Source of the DNA: Scrofimicrobium sp. R131
Lineage (GTDB): Bacteria; Actinomycetota; Actinomycetes; Actinomycetales; Actinomycetaceae
Length of the DNA: 64,000 nucleotides
Assembly: GCF_040256745.1 (NCBI RefSeq)
Contig: NZ_CP138335.1
Span: forward strand, 1,488,001-1,552,000
Reading direction: 5' to 3'
Shown here: positions 43,510 to 51,842 of the stretch, one piece after another
Position numbering within the stretch: position 1 is the first letter of the stretch
Layout of the letters: every line of letters starts with the position of its first letter
Made by a program: the position numbers and the translations under genes
Notes under the pieces: generated by a model
Databases searched by the model: none
Seen by the model: only the letters and a program-made list of their open reading frames with translations
Told to the model about the DNA's origin: nothing

Positions 43510-43541
43510 TGTCCCCCCGCCCAAGCCCGGGTGGGGGGACA
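43510..43541 (+). terminator. 9-bp GC-rich hairpin ending the element operon
   Basis: TGTCCCCCC and GGGGGGACA form a perfect stem eight bases after the excisionase stop. No T-run follows, so termination would be hairpin-driven or factor-assisted. Confidence 0.6.
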
Positions 43542-43619
43542 CGTATGCAGAGGCAAAGCCTAGAGCCTAGGGAAATCCGTTGCTCGGGTCGGCATACCAG
43601 GTGAACGAGGAACCAATAA

Positions 43620-43862
43620 CCAGGAGTCGCAACCGCAGACCTAGGCGGCGACGCTGCCCGGCAGTGGAATCTGGGGCAGCTCTACCCGGCCCACCGATTA
43701 GCGTTCACCGTTCTTGACGCCTCCGCCTACGCCCTTGTCGCGGCATTGTCGGGCACGCTGATTAACCGTGGGTACACCAAGAATCCTCCGGTCTGTCTCA
43801 AGGTGGAACACGCGGTCGTTTCTGGCGATCCTTCCAGTCTTCCGCGGTGGTCAGGATCGTAG
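43620..43862 (+). pseudogene. possible gene remnant, 81-codon open frame without start
   Basis: The frame from 43620 to the TAG at 43860-43862 reads like protein (for example QLYPAHRLAFTVLDASAYAL, then TLINRGYT). It has no start codon and is preceded directly by an in-frame TAA. It lies inside the element just before the right att repeat. No family could be named; it may be the tail of a lost cargo gene or chance. Confidence 0.25.
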
Positions 43863-43907
43863 GGGTCAATCCGGTGTTGCTGCAACCACCTTCTAGGGTC
43901 GGCATCT

Positions 43908-43951
43908 TCATAATCCTTTGGTCCTGGGTTCGAGTCCCAGCGGGGGTACCA
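43908..43951 (+). repeat. attR-like 44-bp direct repeat (tRNA 3' fragment)
   Basis: Perfect copy of 42605-42648, lacking the 5' half of the tRNA, so it is not a functional tRNA. It marks the right end of the integrated element. The roughly 300 bases from here to the transporter gene at 44249 show no other feature. Confidence 0.85.
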
Positions 43952-44248
43952 ACATCCCCGGGCGGGACTGCGGCTGGGCCCCAGCTACCTGCTCTCCGGA
44001 CCGAAACCGGTGCCCCCATCACGCCGCAACGAGCTCCCTTGCGCTGCCAGAATCCGACCTGGACCTGCGGTTTGTCCCTGATTTCAGTGCGACTCAGCCA
44101 TTCATCAATTCACCTATGACAGATTTAACACGCAAAATGCGGGAATTAATCCAAGTGCCTGACAGGGCCTTTAGTCCTTGTTAGCCTAGAAATGCACAGT
44201 CGTGCCAAGGACCCAACGTCGAGCCCTGCTCCAAACAAAGGAACCACG

Positions 44249-45844
44249 ATGCGCAACATCCCAAAAATGGAAGAATCTGAACCAGCCGAACTCTATACTC
44301 TCGAAGAACCGGTCGCCGAATCCACTGAAATCAACCAACAATCGCCCGGCGAACGGGCCCCCGCTGACACCCCAACCGTCAACCTGCGCCGCTGGGGAGG
44401 TTTGGCCGGCGGTCTGATCCTCGCCATCGCCATGTACCTGGTCCTACCTGACTCTTTGGCCCAGCCCGGCAAAGTCACCGCCGCCATCGCGGTTTTGATG
44501 GGGATTTGGTGGATGACGGAGGCCCTGCCCATTCCGGCCACCGCCCTGGTCCCCCTGGTGGCTTTCCCGGTCTTTGCCGACGTTCCCATCAAAGATGTCG
44601 GGGCCTCCTATGGCAATGACGTCATCTTTTTGTTCATGGGCGGCTTCATGCTGGCTCTGGCCATGCAGCGATGGAACCTGCACCGGCGGATCGCGCTGCT
44701 CACCCTCAAGGTGATGGGTCCGCGGCCAGGAGCCATGATCGGTGGCTTCATGATCGCCACCGGCTTCCTCAGCATGTGGGTGTCCAACACCGCCACCGCC
44801 GTGATGATGCTGCCCATCGGCATGTCCGTGCTGCTGCTGGTGGCCAAGGTCATGCCGGGGGTGGGACACTCAACCGTGACCGAGACGGGCGAAACCGTCC
44901 TTAAATCGAAATTCGCGACTGCACTGATGCTGGGAATTGCTTACTCCGCGTCAATCGGGTCGCTCGGTACCATTATCGGCACCCCTCCGAACACGCTTTT
45001 GGTGGGATATCTGAATGAAAACTTCAATATTACAATTGGCTTTGGTCAGTGGATGCTGGTGGGAATGCCCCTGGCAATCGTCTTCATGTTCTTGGCCTGG
45101 CTGGTCCTGACAAAAGTGCTGTTCCGACCGGAGATTAAAGAGATTCCCGGGGGGCGCCAGCTAATCAATCAAGAACTGGCCGACCTGGGTCCTGCCTCCA
45201 AAGGTGAGCTGCGAGTCCTCCTCATTTTTGTCCTCGCTGCCGTCCTGTGGATCGGGGTTCCAATCGTTTTTGAGAAGCCGCCGATCTCAGACGCGGGGAT
45301 CGCGATGCTGATTGCGCTGCTGCTGTTTGTGCTTCCGGGCGGATCGGCCCGCGGGGTGCGACTGCTGGATTGGGCTAGCGCCGTTCAGCTTCCGTGGGGC
45401 GTGCTGCTGCTCTTCGGTGGGGGCCTGGCCCTGTCCGCCCAGTTCAGTTCCTCGGGCCTGACCGAGTGGATTGGCACCTATGCCACCGGACTGGCTGGCC
45501 TACCCATGTGGCTGATTGTCGGCATCGTGGCGCTGGTGATTCTGGGGCTGACGGAACTGACCTCGAACACGGCCACCGCCGCCACCTTCCTGCCGGTGGC
45601 AGGTGGAATTGCCCTGGGGATCGGCGCGGACCCGCTGCTGCTGACCATCCCGGTCGCACTGGCCGCCACCTGCGCCTTTATGCTCCCGGTGGCCACCCCG
45701 CCCAACGCGGTTGCGTTCGGCTCCGGCTACGTCACCATTGGCGAGATGGTCAAAGGCGGGTTCTATCTGAACCTGGTCGCCATCGTGCTGGTCACCCTGA
45801 CCAGCCTGACCCTGGCCGTGTGGGTGTTCGGCATCGTGTACTAG
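44249..45844 (+). CDS. DASS/SLC13-family anion (dicarboxylate) symporter
   Basis: The 531-residue membrane protein imports di- or tricarboxylates with Na+ (family role). About 12 hydrophobic segments follow an acidic N-terminal tail of some 60 residues. The two SNT motifs that bind substrate and sodium are present (MWVSNTATAVMMLPIG and ELTSNTATAATFLPV), as is WWMTEALPIPATAL after the first helices. ATG 44249 follows AAAGGA at normal spacing; an earlier in-frame ATG lacks an SD. Its stop shares the CTAG tetramer with the stop of treS on the other strand. Confidence 0.9.
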   Translation: MRNIPKMEESEPAELYTLEEPVAESTEINQQSPGERAPADTPTVNLRRWGGLAGGLILAIAMYLVLPDSLAQPGKVTAAIAVLMGIWWMTEALPIPATALVPLVAFPVFADVPIKDVGASYGNDVIFLFMGGFMLALAMQRWNLHRRIALLTLKVMGPRPGAMIGGFMIATGFLSMWVSNTATAVMMLPIGMSVLLLVAKVMPGVGHSTVTETGETVLKSKFATALMLGIAYSASIGSLGTIIGTPPNTLLVGYLNENFNITIGFGQWMLVGMPLAIVFMFLAWLVLTKVLFRPEIKEIPGGRQLINQELADLGPASKGELRVLLIFVLAAVLWIGVPIVFEKPPISDAGIAMLIALLLFVLPGGSARGVRLLDWASAVQLPWGVLLLFGGGLALSAQFSSSGLTEWIGTYATGLAGLPMWLIVGIVALVILGLTELTSNTATAATFLPVAGGIALGIGADPLLLTIPVALAATCAFMLPVATPPNAVAFGSGYVTIGEMVKGGFYLNLVAIVLVTLTSLTLAVWVFGIVY

Positions 45845-47553
45845 CCGAACTCCACCCACCCAAACCCGCGCGGGGGCAGCTGCGCTTGCCAGCGTCCCCG
45901 CGCGTGTTCCACCACCGCGTTCCCCGCCACCCACCGGGCCGAGGCGGCCGGCTCCACCTCGGCCATCTCCAAGGACACCACCTTGGGTTCGGTGGAAAAG
46001 TTGAACACGCACAGGACGGGGGCATTGTCCCCCAGTGCGCGCCAGGTGCCGCGGCGCCAGTAGGCGAACACGGCCGGGTCATCGGTTTGGATGATGTCAA
46101 ACAGGCCGTCCTGCAGGGTCCGGACCGCCTTTCTGGCCGCCAGCAGGGCTCGGACCCAGTTCAGCCACGAGTCCGGGTCGCCCTCCTGCGTGGCCACGTT
46201 GACCTCCTGTGAGGAGTATCCCTCCCGGCTCACCAGAGGCAGATAGAAGCGCTCAATTGGGGCTTCAGAGAACCCGGCTCCCTCCGTGTCATCCCACTGC
46301 ATCGGGGTGCGAACCCCATCCCGGTCATACAGCTCGATCGTGTCGCCCATCCCAATCTCATCCCCGTAGTAGAGGAAGGGAGCCCCCGGCAGGGACAGTA
46401 GCAGGGCGTGAACCAGCTCCAGCGTCGGGCGATCAGCGTCCAGGAGCGGGGAGAGGCGCCGGCGGATCCCCACGTTGGCACGCATGCGCGGCTCGGGGGC
46501 GTACCACTTGTACATCTGCCACCGCTCCTCGTCGCTGACCATCTCCAAGGTGAGCTCGTCATGGTTGCGCAGGAACAGCCCCCACAGGCCCCCGGCAGGT
46601 GGCACCGGGGTGTGCTGCCAGGCAGAGAGCAACCCAGATGTCTCCTCGGACTTGACCGCCTTGAAGATCTGCGGCATCAGCGGGAAATGGAAACACATGT
46701 GACATTCGGGGGCATCGGGGGTGCCGAAGTACTCCACCACCTGACCGGGAGGCTGGTTCGCCTCGGCCACCAGCACGATCCCGGGAAACTCCTGATCCAG
46801 GACGCGGCGCACCTCCGCGATGAAATGGTGGGTCGCCGGCAGGTTCTCCCCGTTGGTCCCTTCCGCCTCGTACAGGTAGGGAATGGCATCCAAGCGGAGC
46901 CCGTCAATGCCGCGGGCACACCAGAACCGGACGACCGACAGCATCTCCTCGCGCACGGCCGGGTTCTCAAAGTTCAGGTCCGGCTGGTGTGAGAAGAAGC
47001 GGTGCCAGTAGTACTGTCCTCGCACCTCATCCCAAGCCCAGTTAGATTCCTCCGTGTCCACGAAAATGACCCGCACGTCGGGGTAATCCTGGTCGGTGTC
47101 ACGCCAGACATAGTAGTCGCCGTAGGGCCCATCGGGGTCCGTGCGGGAAGCCTCAAACCACGGGTGGGCCGAGGAAGTGTGGTTCATGACCAGGTCGATG
47201 ACCACTTTGATCCCCTGCCGGTGGGCCTCCTCGACAAACCGATCGAAGTCACCGAGCGTGCCGTACTGGGGAGCCACATCCAGATAGTCCGCGACGTCGT
47301 AACCGCCATCCCCCAGCGGCGACGGGTAGAACGGCGGCACCCAGACCGCATCGATTCCGAGCCAAGAGAGGTAGTCGAGCTTGTTGGTCAGGCCAACGAA
47401 ATCGCCGATCCCGTCCTTGTTTCCGTCGGCAAACGAAGGCAGCACCACCTGGTAAAAGACGGCATCTCGGTACCATTCCAGGTCCGAGCGGGCTTCCGCG
47501 GCCAGTTCGGCGGCGTCCTCGGGCAGCGGGGCCACCGGGAGCGAGTCGGTCAT
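45841..47553 (-). CDS. treS: trehalose synthase / maltose alpha-glucosyltransferase (GH13)
   Basis: TreS interconverts maltose and trehalose. The 570-residue protein has all GH13 regions: DAVWVPPFYPSP, DLVMNHTS, the nucleophile in GIDGLRLDAIPYL (near residue 220), the acid/base Glu in LVAEANQPPG (near 261) and the third Asp in LRNHDE (near 331). The start RDAVFYQVVLPSFADGNKDG is typical of TreS. There is no fused maltokinase domain and no pep2/glgE nearby. ATG 47553 with AAAGGA upstream is chosen over a longer frame. It follows the aldo/keto reductase gene on the same strand. Confidence 0.92.
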   Translation of the reverse strand: MTDSLPVAPLPEDAAELAAEARSDLEWYRDAVFYQVVLPSFADGNKDGIGDFVGLTNKLDYLSWLGIDAVWVPPFYPSPLGDGGYDVADYLDVAPQYGTLGDFDRFVEEAHRQGIKVVIDLVMNHTSSAHPWFEASRTDPDGPYGDYYVWRDTDQDYPDVRVIFVDTEESNWAWDEVRGQYYWHRFFSHQPDLNFENPAVREEMLSVVRFWCARGIDGLRLDAIPYLYEAEGTNGENLPATHHFIAEVRRVLDQEFPGIVLVAEANQPPGQVVEYFGTPDAPECHMCFHFPLMPQIFKAVKSEETSGLLSAWQHTPVPPAGGLWGLFLRNHDELTLEMVSDEERWQMYKWYAPEPRMRANVGIRRRLSPLLDADRPTLELVHALLLSLPGAPFLYYGDEIGMGDTIELYDRDGVRTPMQWDDTEGAGFSEAPIERFYLPLVSREGYSSQEVNVATQEGDPDSWLNWVRALLAARKAVRTLQDGLFDIIQTDDPAVFAYWRRGTWRALGDNAPVLCVFNFSTEPKVVSLEMAEVEPAASARWVAGNAVVEHARGRWQAQLPPRGFGWVEFG

Positions 47554-47605
47554 CAGGGTTCCTTTGACGAGGTGGAGAGGGGGTCTGGGGGTTGGCCCGG
47601 CCGGT

Positions 47606-48436
47606 TCAGTTGAACCGGTCAGGGTGGGGCCCGGTCCGATAGTCGCGCTCCAGAGAATCAATCTGCTTCAGGTCGGCATCGGTCAGCTCAAAGTCGAACA
47701 CGTCGATATTCTCGGCGATTCGCGACGGGGTGACGGACTTCGGAATCACGATTCGTCCCGCCTGGAGGTGCCAGCGCAGGACAATTTGCGCGGGAGATTT
47801 GCCGTGCCGGGCCGCCAAATCCAAGATGATCGGCTCGGCCAGCACTTCGCCTTTCGCCAGCGGACTCCACGCTTCGGTGGCAATCCCGTGCTTCACGTTG
47901 GCGGCAATGGCCTCCCGGTTCTGCAGGGCGGGATGGATCTCTATTTGGTTCACGGCCGGCACCACATTCGAGCCGGCAATCAGCCGGTCCAGGTGGGCGG
48001 GCTGGAAGTTGGAGACCCCGATCGCCCGCACCCGCTTTTGGGCGTACAACTCTTCCAGGGCGCGCCAAGTCTGCTCATACAGCCCGCGCTCGGGGGTGGG
48101 CCAGTGGATCAGGTACAGGTCCAGGTAGTCCAGACCGAGCTTTTCCATCGTCAGGTCGAAAGCTTTGAAAGCCGATTCGTATCCCTGATCGTCGTTCCAC
48201 AGTTTTGAGGTGATGAACAGGTCCTCGCGCGGGACCTCTGTTTGGGCCAGGGCTCGACCCACCCCCGCCTCGTTTCCGTAGACGGCGGCGGTGTCAATCG
48301 AACGGTAGCCGGCCCCAATGGCCTCCAGCACCACCGACGTGGTGACGTCATCGGGCACCTTGAACACCCCGAAACCCAGCTGGGGAATTTCGACACCGTT
48401 GTTGAGCTTTACCGTGGGAACCGTGTGATCGGCCAT
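47606..48436 (-). CDS. aldo/keto reductase (2,5-diketo-D-gluconate reductase-like)
   Basis: This is an NADPH-dependent carbonyl reductase of 276 residues. The catalytic tetrad is visible: Asp and Tyr in SIDTAAVYGNEAGVG, Lys in LFITSKLW and His in LYLIHWP. The C-terminal cofactor segment VIPKSVTPSRIAEN is typical. The natural substrate is not deducible. ATG 48436 follows GGAGGGAG. It is probably co-transcribed with treS (52-bp gap). Confidence 0.93.
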   Translation of the reverse strand: MADHTVPTVKLNNGVEIPQLGFGVFKVPDDVTTSVVLEAIGAGYRSIDTAAVYGNEAGVGRALAQTEVPREDLFITSKLWNDDQGYESAFKAFDLTMEKLGLDYLDLYLIHWPTPERGLYEQTWRALEELYAQKRVRAIGVSNFQPAHLDRLIAGSNVVPAVNQIEIHPALQNREAIAANVKHGIATEAWSPLAKGEVLAEPIILDLAARHGKSPAQIVLRWHLQAGRIVIPKSVTPSRIAENIDVFDFELTDADLKQIDSLERDYRTGPHPDRFN

Positions 48437-48499
48437 TGTGTTCTCCCTCCTTGGATCTGTCTCAGCCCGGTCAACGAACCGGACTGCTACCGCTCCAGC

Positions 48500-50422
48500 C
48501 TATCCGGAGTGGTCCGCATATTCGCGGCGCTGGGAGTCGAGCTCGACCAGCTCGGCAAAAATCTCCTCGTAGTCGGGGTCTGAGGGGTCGAGCCGGCCCA
48601 GCCGAAGACGCAGAGCCGCCACCCGCCGCGTCAACTCCAGGCGGACCAAAGCCCGCATCAGCCCGACCGCGTAGTCCCGCACCGACGAGGCGTCGTCCTG
48701 GGCCAGTGGGGCGACCGCCAGCTGGCGAATCACCTCGGAAACCTGCGGGCCGGCCCCACTGCGGATCTCCTCAATCCAGCGCCGGGTCGCCAGGGAAACT
48801 GACTGTTCCCCCATCCCGACTTCCTGTTCGGCCGCAGCCAGGAAATCCAGGTACCGGTCCAGTCCCCCGGCCGCCAGAATCGCCTCGTGCACCGCCCGGT
48901 GAATGGGCAGGGAAAAGCTTTCCGGGCTGAGCAGCTCAAAGCCCATCCCCACTACGTCCAGGGGCCGCTGCAGCAGGGCTTCCAGCGCCTGGCGCTCCAT
49001 CCGAACCACCGGGTCGTTGGAAGGCACCGCCGGACTGGCGATCCCAGCTGCCGGGCGGGGCCGACCGACGTTCCGGATCGCCCCGGAAACGCGGGACATT
49101 TCCACCCCCACCCAGCCCGCAAACTGGCGCACGTACTCTTGGCGCAAAGCAATATCTTTGATTCCGGCCAGCACTGGGGCGCCCGCCCGGACGGCAGCGA
49201 CCCGGCCCTCAGCCGTGTCAAGGTCCAGTTGGGCCAGGACGGAACGCAGCACGAACTCAAACAGGGGAACGCGCGACTCGATCAGCTGGCGGACCGCCTC
49301 ATCCCCGCGGCGCTGGCGCAGGTCGCACGGATCCCACCCGTGGGGCTCAATCGCGACAAATGTCTGGGCGGCAAACTTCTGGTCCTCCACGTAGACCTTC
49401 CGCGCCGCGGCCTTTCCCGCCTCGTCCCCGTCGAAGGTGAAGATGATTTCCCCGCCGCGGGCCCGGCCGGAGGTGAGGACCACGCCCGCAGCCGGGTCCG
49501 CCTCATCACCCAGCAGGCGCCGGACCAACTGCACGTGGTCGGAGCCAAATGCGGTGCCGCAGGTGGCCACCGCGACCGTCTCCCCGGCCAGGTGGGCGGC
49601 CATCACATCGGTGTAGCCTTCCACTACCACGATCCGGCGTTGACGAACAATGTCCTGCTTGGCCAGGTCCAGGCCGTACAGCACGTGAGATTTGCGGTAG
49701 ATCGGCGTTTCCGGGGTGTTCAAATACTTGGGCGAGTCGGGCTCCTCGTCGAGTTTGCGCGCCCCAAAACCGATGGTGGCCCCGGTCAGGTCGCGGATCG
49801 GCCACATCAGCCGATTGCGGAACCGGTCGTACAGTCCCCGGTTCCCCTGCACGGCCAACCCGGCGGTGATCAGCTCCTGGTCGGTGAAACCGCGCCCGCG
49901 CAGGTGGCGGGTGAGCCCGTCCCACGAGGCCGGCGAATAGCCGACCCCGAACCGGTCAGCCGCCGCCTGGTCGAAGCCGCGCTCCGCCAAGAACTGGCGT
50001 CCAACGGCCGCCCCCGGAGTCTGCAGCTGCTCGCGGTAGAAGTCCTCCGCATTGCGGTGAGCTTCCAGCAGCCGCTGGCGCCGGCCCGGCTCCTCTGTCC
50101 GCCGGCGGTTGCCCCCACCCTCGTAGCGCAGGGTGACCCCGACTTTTTCGGCCAGGAACTCGACTGCTTCGGCAAAGTCCAAATGGTTGATCCGCTGCAC
50201 GAACGCGATGGCGTCGCCGCCCTCACCGCAGCCAAAGCAGTGCCACAGGCCCAGTTGGGGGCGGACATGAAACGAAGGCGTGCGTTCCTCGTGGAATGGG
50301 CACAGACCCTTCAGTGAGCCGACCCCGGCCGGGCGCAGCGTGACCTGCTCTCCCACCACCTCTTCAATGCGGGTGCGGTTCCGGACCTCTTCAATGTCCT
50401 CACGCCTAATCAAACCCGCCAT
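48500..50422 (-). CDS. dnaG: DNA primase DnaG
   Basis: DnaG synthesises RNA primers at the replication fork. The 640-residue protein has the N-terminal zinc finger (LCPFHEERTPSFH ... CFGCGEGG), the primase core (FGVGYSPASWDGL, LMWPIRDLTGATIGFGAR), the TOPRIM domain (VVEGYTDVMAAH near residue 270, then FTFDGDEAGKAA) and a helical C-terminal DnaB-interaction domain. ATG 50422 is chosen because MAGLIRREDIEEV is the standard start, and because it lies six bases after TACAAT with no SD (leaderless). The ten-residue upstream extension is unlikely. It lies directly downstream of dgt, as in many actinobacteria. Confidence 0.96.
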   Translation of the reverse strand: MAGLIRREDIEEVRNRTRIEEVVGEQVTLRPAGVGSLKGLCPFHEERTPSFHVRPQLGLWHCFGCGEGGDAIAFVQRINHLDFAEAVEFLAEKVGVTLRYEGGGNRRRTEEPGRRQRLLEAHRNAEDFYREQLQTPGAAVGRQFLAERGFDQAAADRFGVGYSPASWDGLTRHLRGRGFTDQELITAGLAVQGNRGLYDRFRNRLMWPIRDLTGATIGFGARKLDEEPDSPKYLNTPETPIYRKSHVLYGLDLAKQDIVRQRRIVVVEGYTDVMAAHLAGETVAVATCGTAFGSDHVQLVRRLLGDEADPAAGVVLTSGRARGGEIIFTFDGDEAGKAAARKVYVEDQKFAAQTFVAIEPHGWDPCDLRQRRGDEAVRQLIESRVPLFEFVLRSVLAQLDLDTAEGRVAAVRAGAPVLAGIKDIALRQEYVRQFAGWVGVEMSRVSGAIRNVGRPRPAAGIASPAVPSNDPVVRMERQALEALLQRPLDVVGMGFELLSPESFSLPIHRAVHEAILAAGGLDRYLDFLAAAEQEVGMGEQSVSLATRRWIEEIRSGAGPQVSEVIRQLAVAPLAQDDASSVRDYAVGLMRALVRLELTRRVAALRLRLGRLDPSDPDYEEIFAELVELDSQRREYADHSG

Positions 50423-50428
50423 GGGGAC

Positions 50429-50434
50429 ATTGTA
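50429..50434 (-). promoter_or_regulatory. -10 box TACAAT of dnaG
   Basis: A near-consensus TACAAT on the minus strand, then six bases, then ATG 50422. It lies in the 72-base gap after dgt, so dnaG has its own promoter as well as possible read-through. Confidence 0.6.
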
Positions 50435-50494
50435 CGTGCATTTGTCCAGCACGGAGACCGCGAGGAAGAAACGCCTGTTCGCCCGCAGCCGACC

Positions 50495-51775
50495 CTAGAG
50501 CAGCGAGGACAGCATGCCGCACAGGCGTGCGTGCCACTGGACGGCGGAACGGTCGGTCAGGCTGGCCACCTGATCGACCACTGCCCGCAGGTGACCGGCG
50601 TGGTTGGTGGCAGACTCCCACTCTTGAGCAAACTGTGGTTCCAGCTCGGTTGGGCCCGCCTCCATCAACGCTTCCACCAGGTCCAGCACAATCGTGCGCT
50701 GCTGGTAGTAGCGCGGATCGTGTTCACGCGGGCTCATCACGAAGGAGACCGCTACCCCTTTGAGGAACTGGATTTCGGCCAGGACCTCCCGCGGCGTCAC
50801 CAGGTTTGCCCGGTAGCGGCCGAGCGGCTCCGATCCGTACTGGCCCCGGGTGGCCGCCACCGCTTCCCCGCAGAACCGGCCAATCAACTGGCTGGTCAGG
50901 TCCTTCATCGCAGCGTTGCCCTGATAGGTGGGGACGAAGTCCTCGGGCCAGTAGGGCAGCTCAATCAGGCGACGGGCGGCATCGGCCAGCTCATCCTCGG
51001 AGAACGAGGCGCCGTACCAGTCGATCGTGTCAGCCAGCACCTGGCGGAGGCGGCCCGGGTCGCGCAGCGCCGGCAACTTGGCCCGACCGGTCACCACCGC
51101 GTCCTCCAAGTCGTGCACCGAGTAGGCAATGTCGTCCGAGTAGTCCATCACCTGGGCCTCCAGGCACCGACGACCTTCCGGGGCGTGCTGGCGGAGCCAA
51201 TCAAATACGGGCCGATCGTCACTGTAGACGGAATACTTCCGCTGTGACTTTTCCAAATTAGGACCTTCGCCGCGGGCCCACGGATACTTGCAGATCGCGT
51301 CCAGGGTGGCGCGGGTCAGGTTCAGCCCCGCCCGCAGATCACCGGAAATTACCTTGGGTTCAAGCCGAACTACCAGACGAAACGTCTGGGCGTTGCCCTC
51401 GAACCCGCCGGCGTCGGCCGCAGCCTCATTCAGGGCCCGTTCCCCGTTATGTCCAAAAGGTGGATGCCCCAAATCGTGTGCCAAACAGGCGGCATCCACA
51501 ATGTCCGGATCGCATCCCAGCTCCGCTCCGATTCCGCGGCCCACCTGGGCTACCTCCAGCGAATGGGTCAGCCGGGTGCGGACAAAATCGTCTGAGGCCG
51601 GGCCCAACACCTGGGTTTTCGTGCCGAGGCGGCGCAGGGCCGAAGAGTGCAGAATCCGAGCCCGATCCCGCTCAAACGGCGTGCGGGTCGGCGCCTTGGG
51701 CGGCTCGGTGACGAACCGTTCCTGATCGAAGTCGCCGTAGAGGGGCAGGTGCCAGTCAGCTAGTTCACGATCCAC
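50495..51775 (-). CDS. dgt: deoxyguanosinetriphosphate triphosphohydrolase-like protein
   Basis: This HD-domain dNTPase splits dNTPs into nucleoside and triphosphate and so limits dNTP pools. The 426-residue protein has RILHSSALRRLGTKTQV, the first HD ligand in RTRLTHSLEVAQVGR, the HD pair in CLAHDLGHPPFGHNGE (near residue 100) and the later Asp in YSDDIAYSVHDLED. GTG 51775 lies six bases after TAGCCT with the G-rich spacer abutting it, which favours a leaderless start. It is divergent from the GH13-like gene and upstream of dnaG. Confidence 0.94.
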   Translation of the reverse strand: MDRELADWHLPLYGDFDQERFVTEPPKAPTRTPFERDRARILHSSALRRLGTKTQVLGPASDDFVRTRLTHSLEVAQVGRGIGAELGCDPDIVDAACLAHDLGHPPFGHNGERALNEAAADAGGFEGNAQTFRLVVRLEPKVISGDLRAGLNLTRATLDAICKYPWARGEGPNLEKSQRKYSVYSDDRPVFDWLRQHAPEGRRCLEAQVMDYSDDIAYSVHDLEDAVVTGRAKLPALRDPGRLRQVLADTIDWYGASFSEDELADAARRLIELPYWPEDFVPTYQGNAAMKDLTSQLIGRFCGEAVAATRGQYGSEPLGRYRANLVTPREVLAEIQFLKGVAVSFVMSPREHDPRYYQQRTIVLDLVEALMEAGPTELEPQFAQEWESATNHAGHLRAVVDQVASLTDRSAVQWHARLCGMLSSLL

Positions 51776-51781
51776 TCCCCT

Positions 51782-51787
51782 AGGCTA
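51782..51787 (-). promoter_or_regulatory. -10 box TAGCCT of dgt
   Basis: TAGCCT, six bases (AGGGGA), then GTG 51775 on the minus strand. Another TATTAG hexamer lies a few bases upstream and could also serve. Confidence 0.45.
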
Positions 51788-51842
51788 ATATGAGTTAAGG
51801 AAAAGCTGACAATCAGCTGCATTTTTGACGAGAGATCCGACC

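Larger units (their letters stand above)
42605..43951 (+). mobile_element. tRNA-integrated mini-element, 1.3 kb, integrase not found
   Basis: Bounded by the two 44-bp repeats (period 1303 bp). The left copy keeps the tRNA intact, and the right copy is only the tRNA 3' fragment. Cargo is a small membrane protein and an excisionase-like HTH protein in one operon, a 12-bp inverted repeat before them and a strong hairpin after them. A short direct repeat lies near the left end, and an 81-codon frame remnant near the right. There is no recognisable integrase or replication gene, so it is either a decayed remnant or a satellite mobilised in trans. This interpretation is inferred from the repeats. 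Confidence 0.75.
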
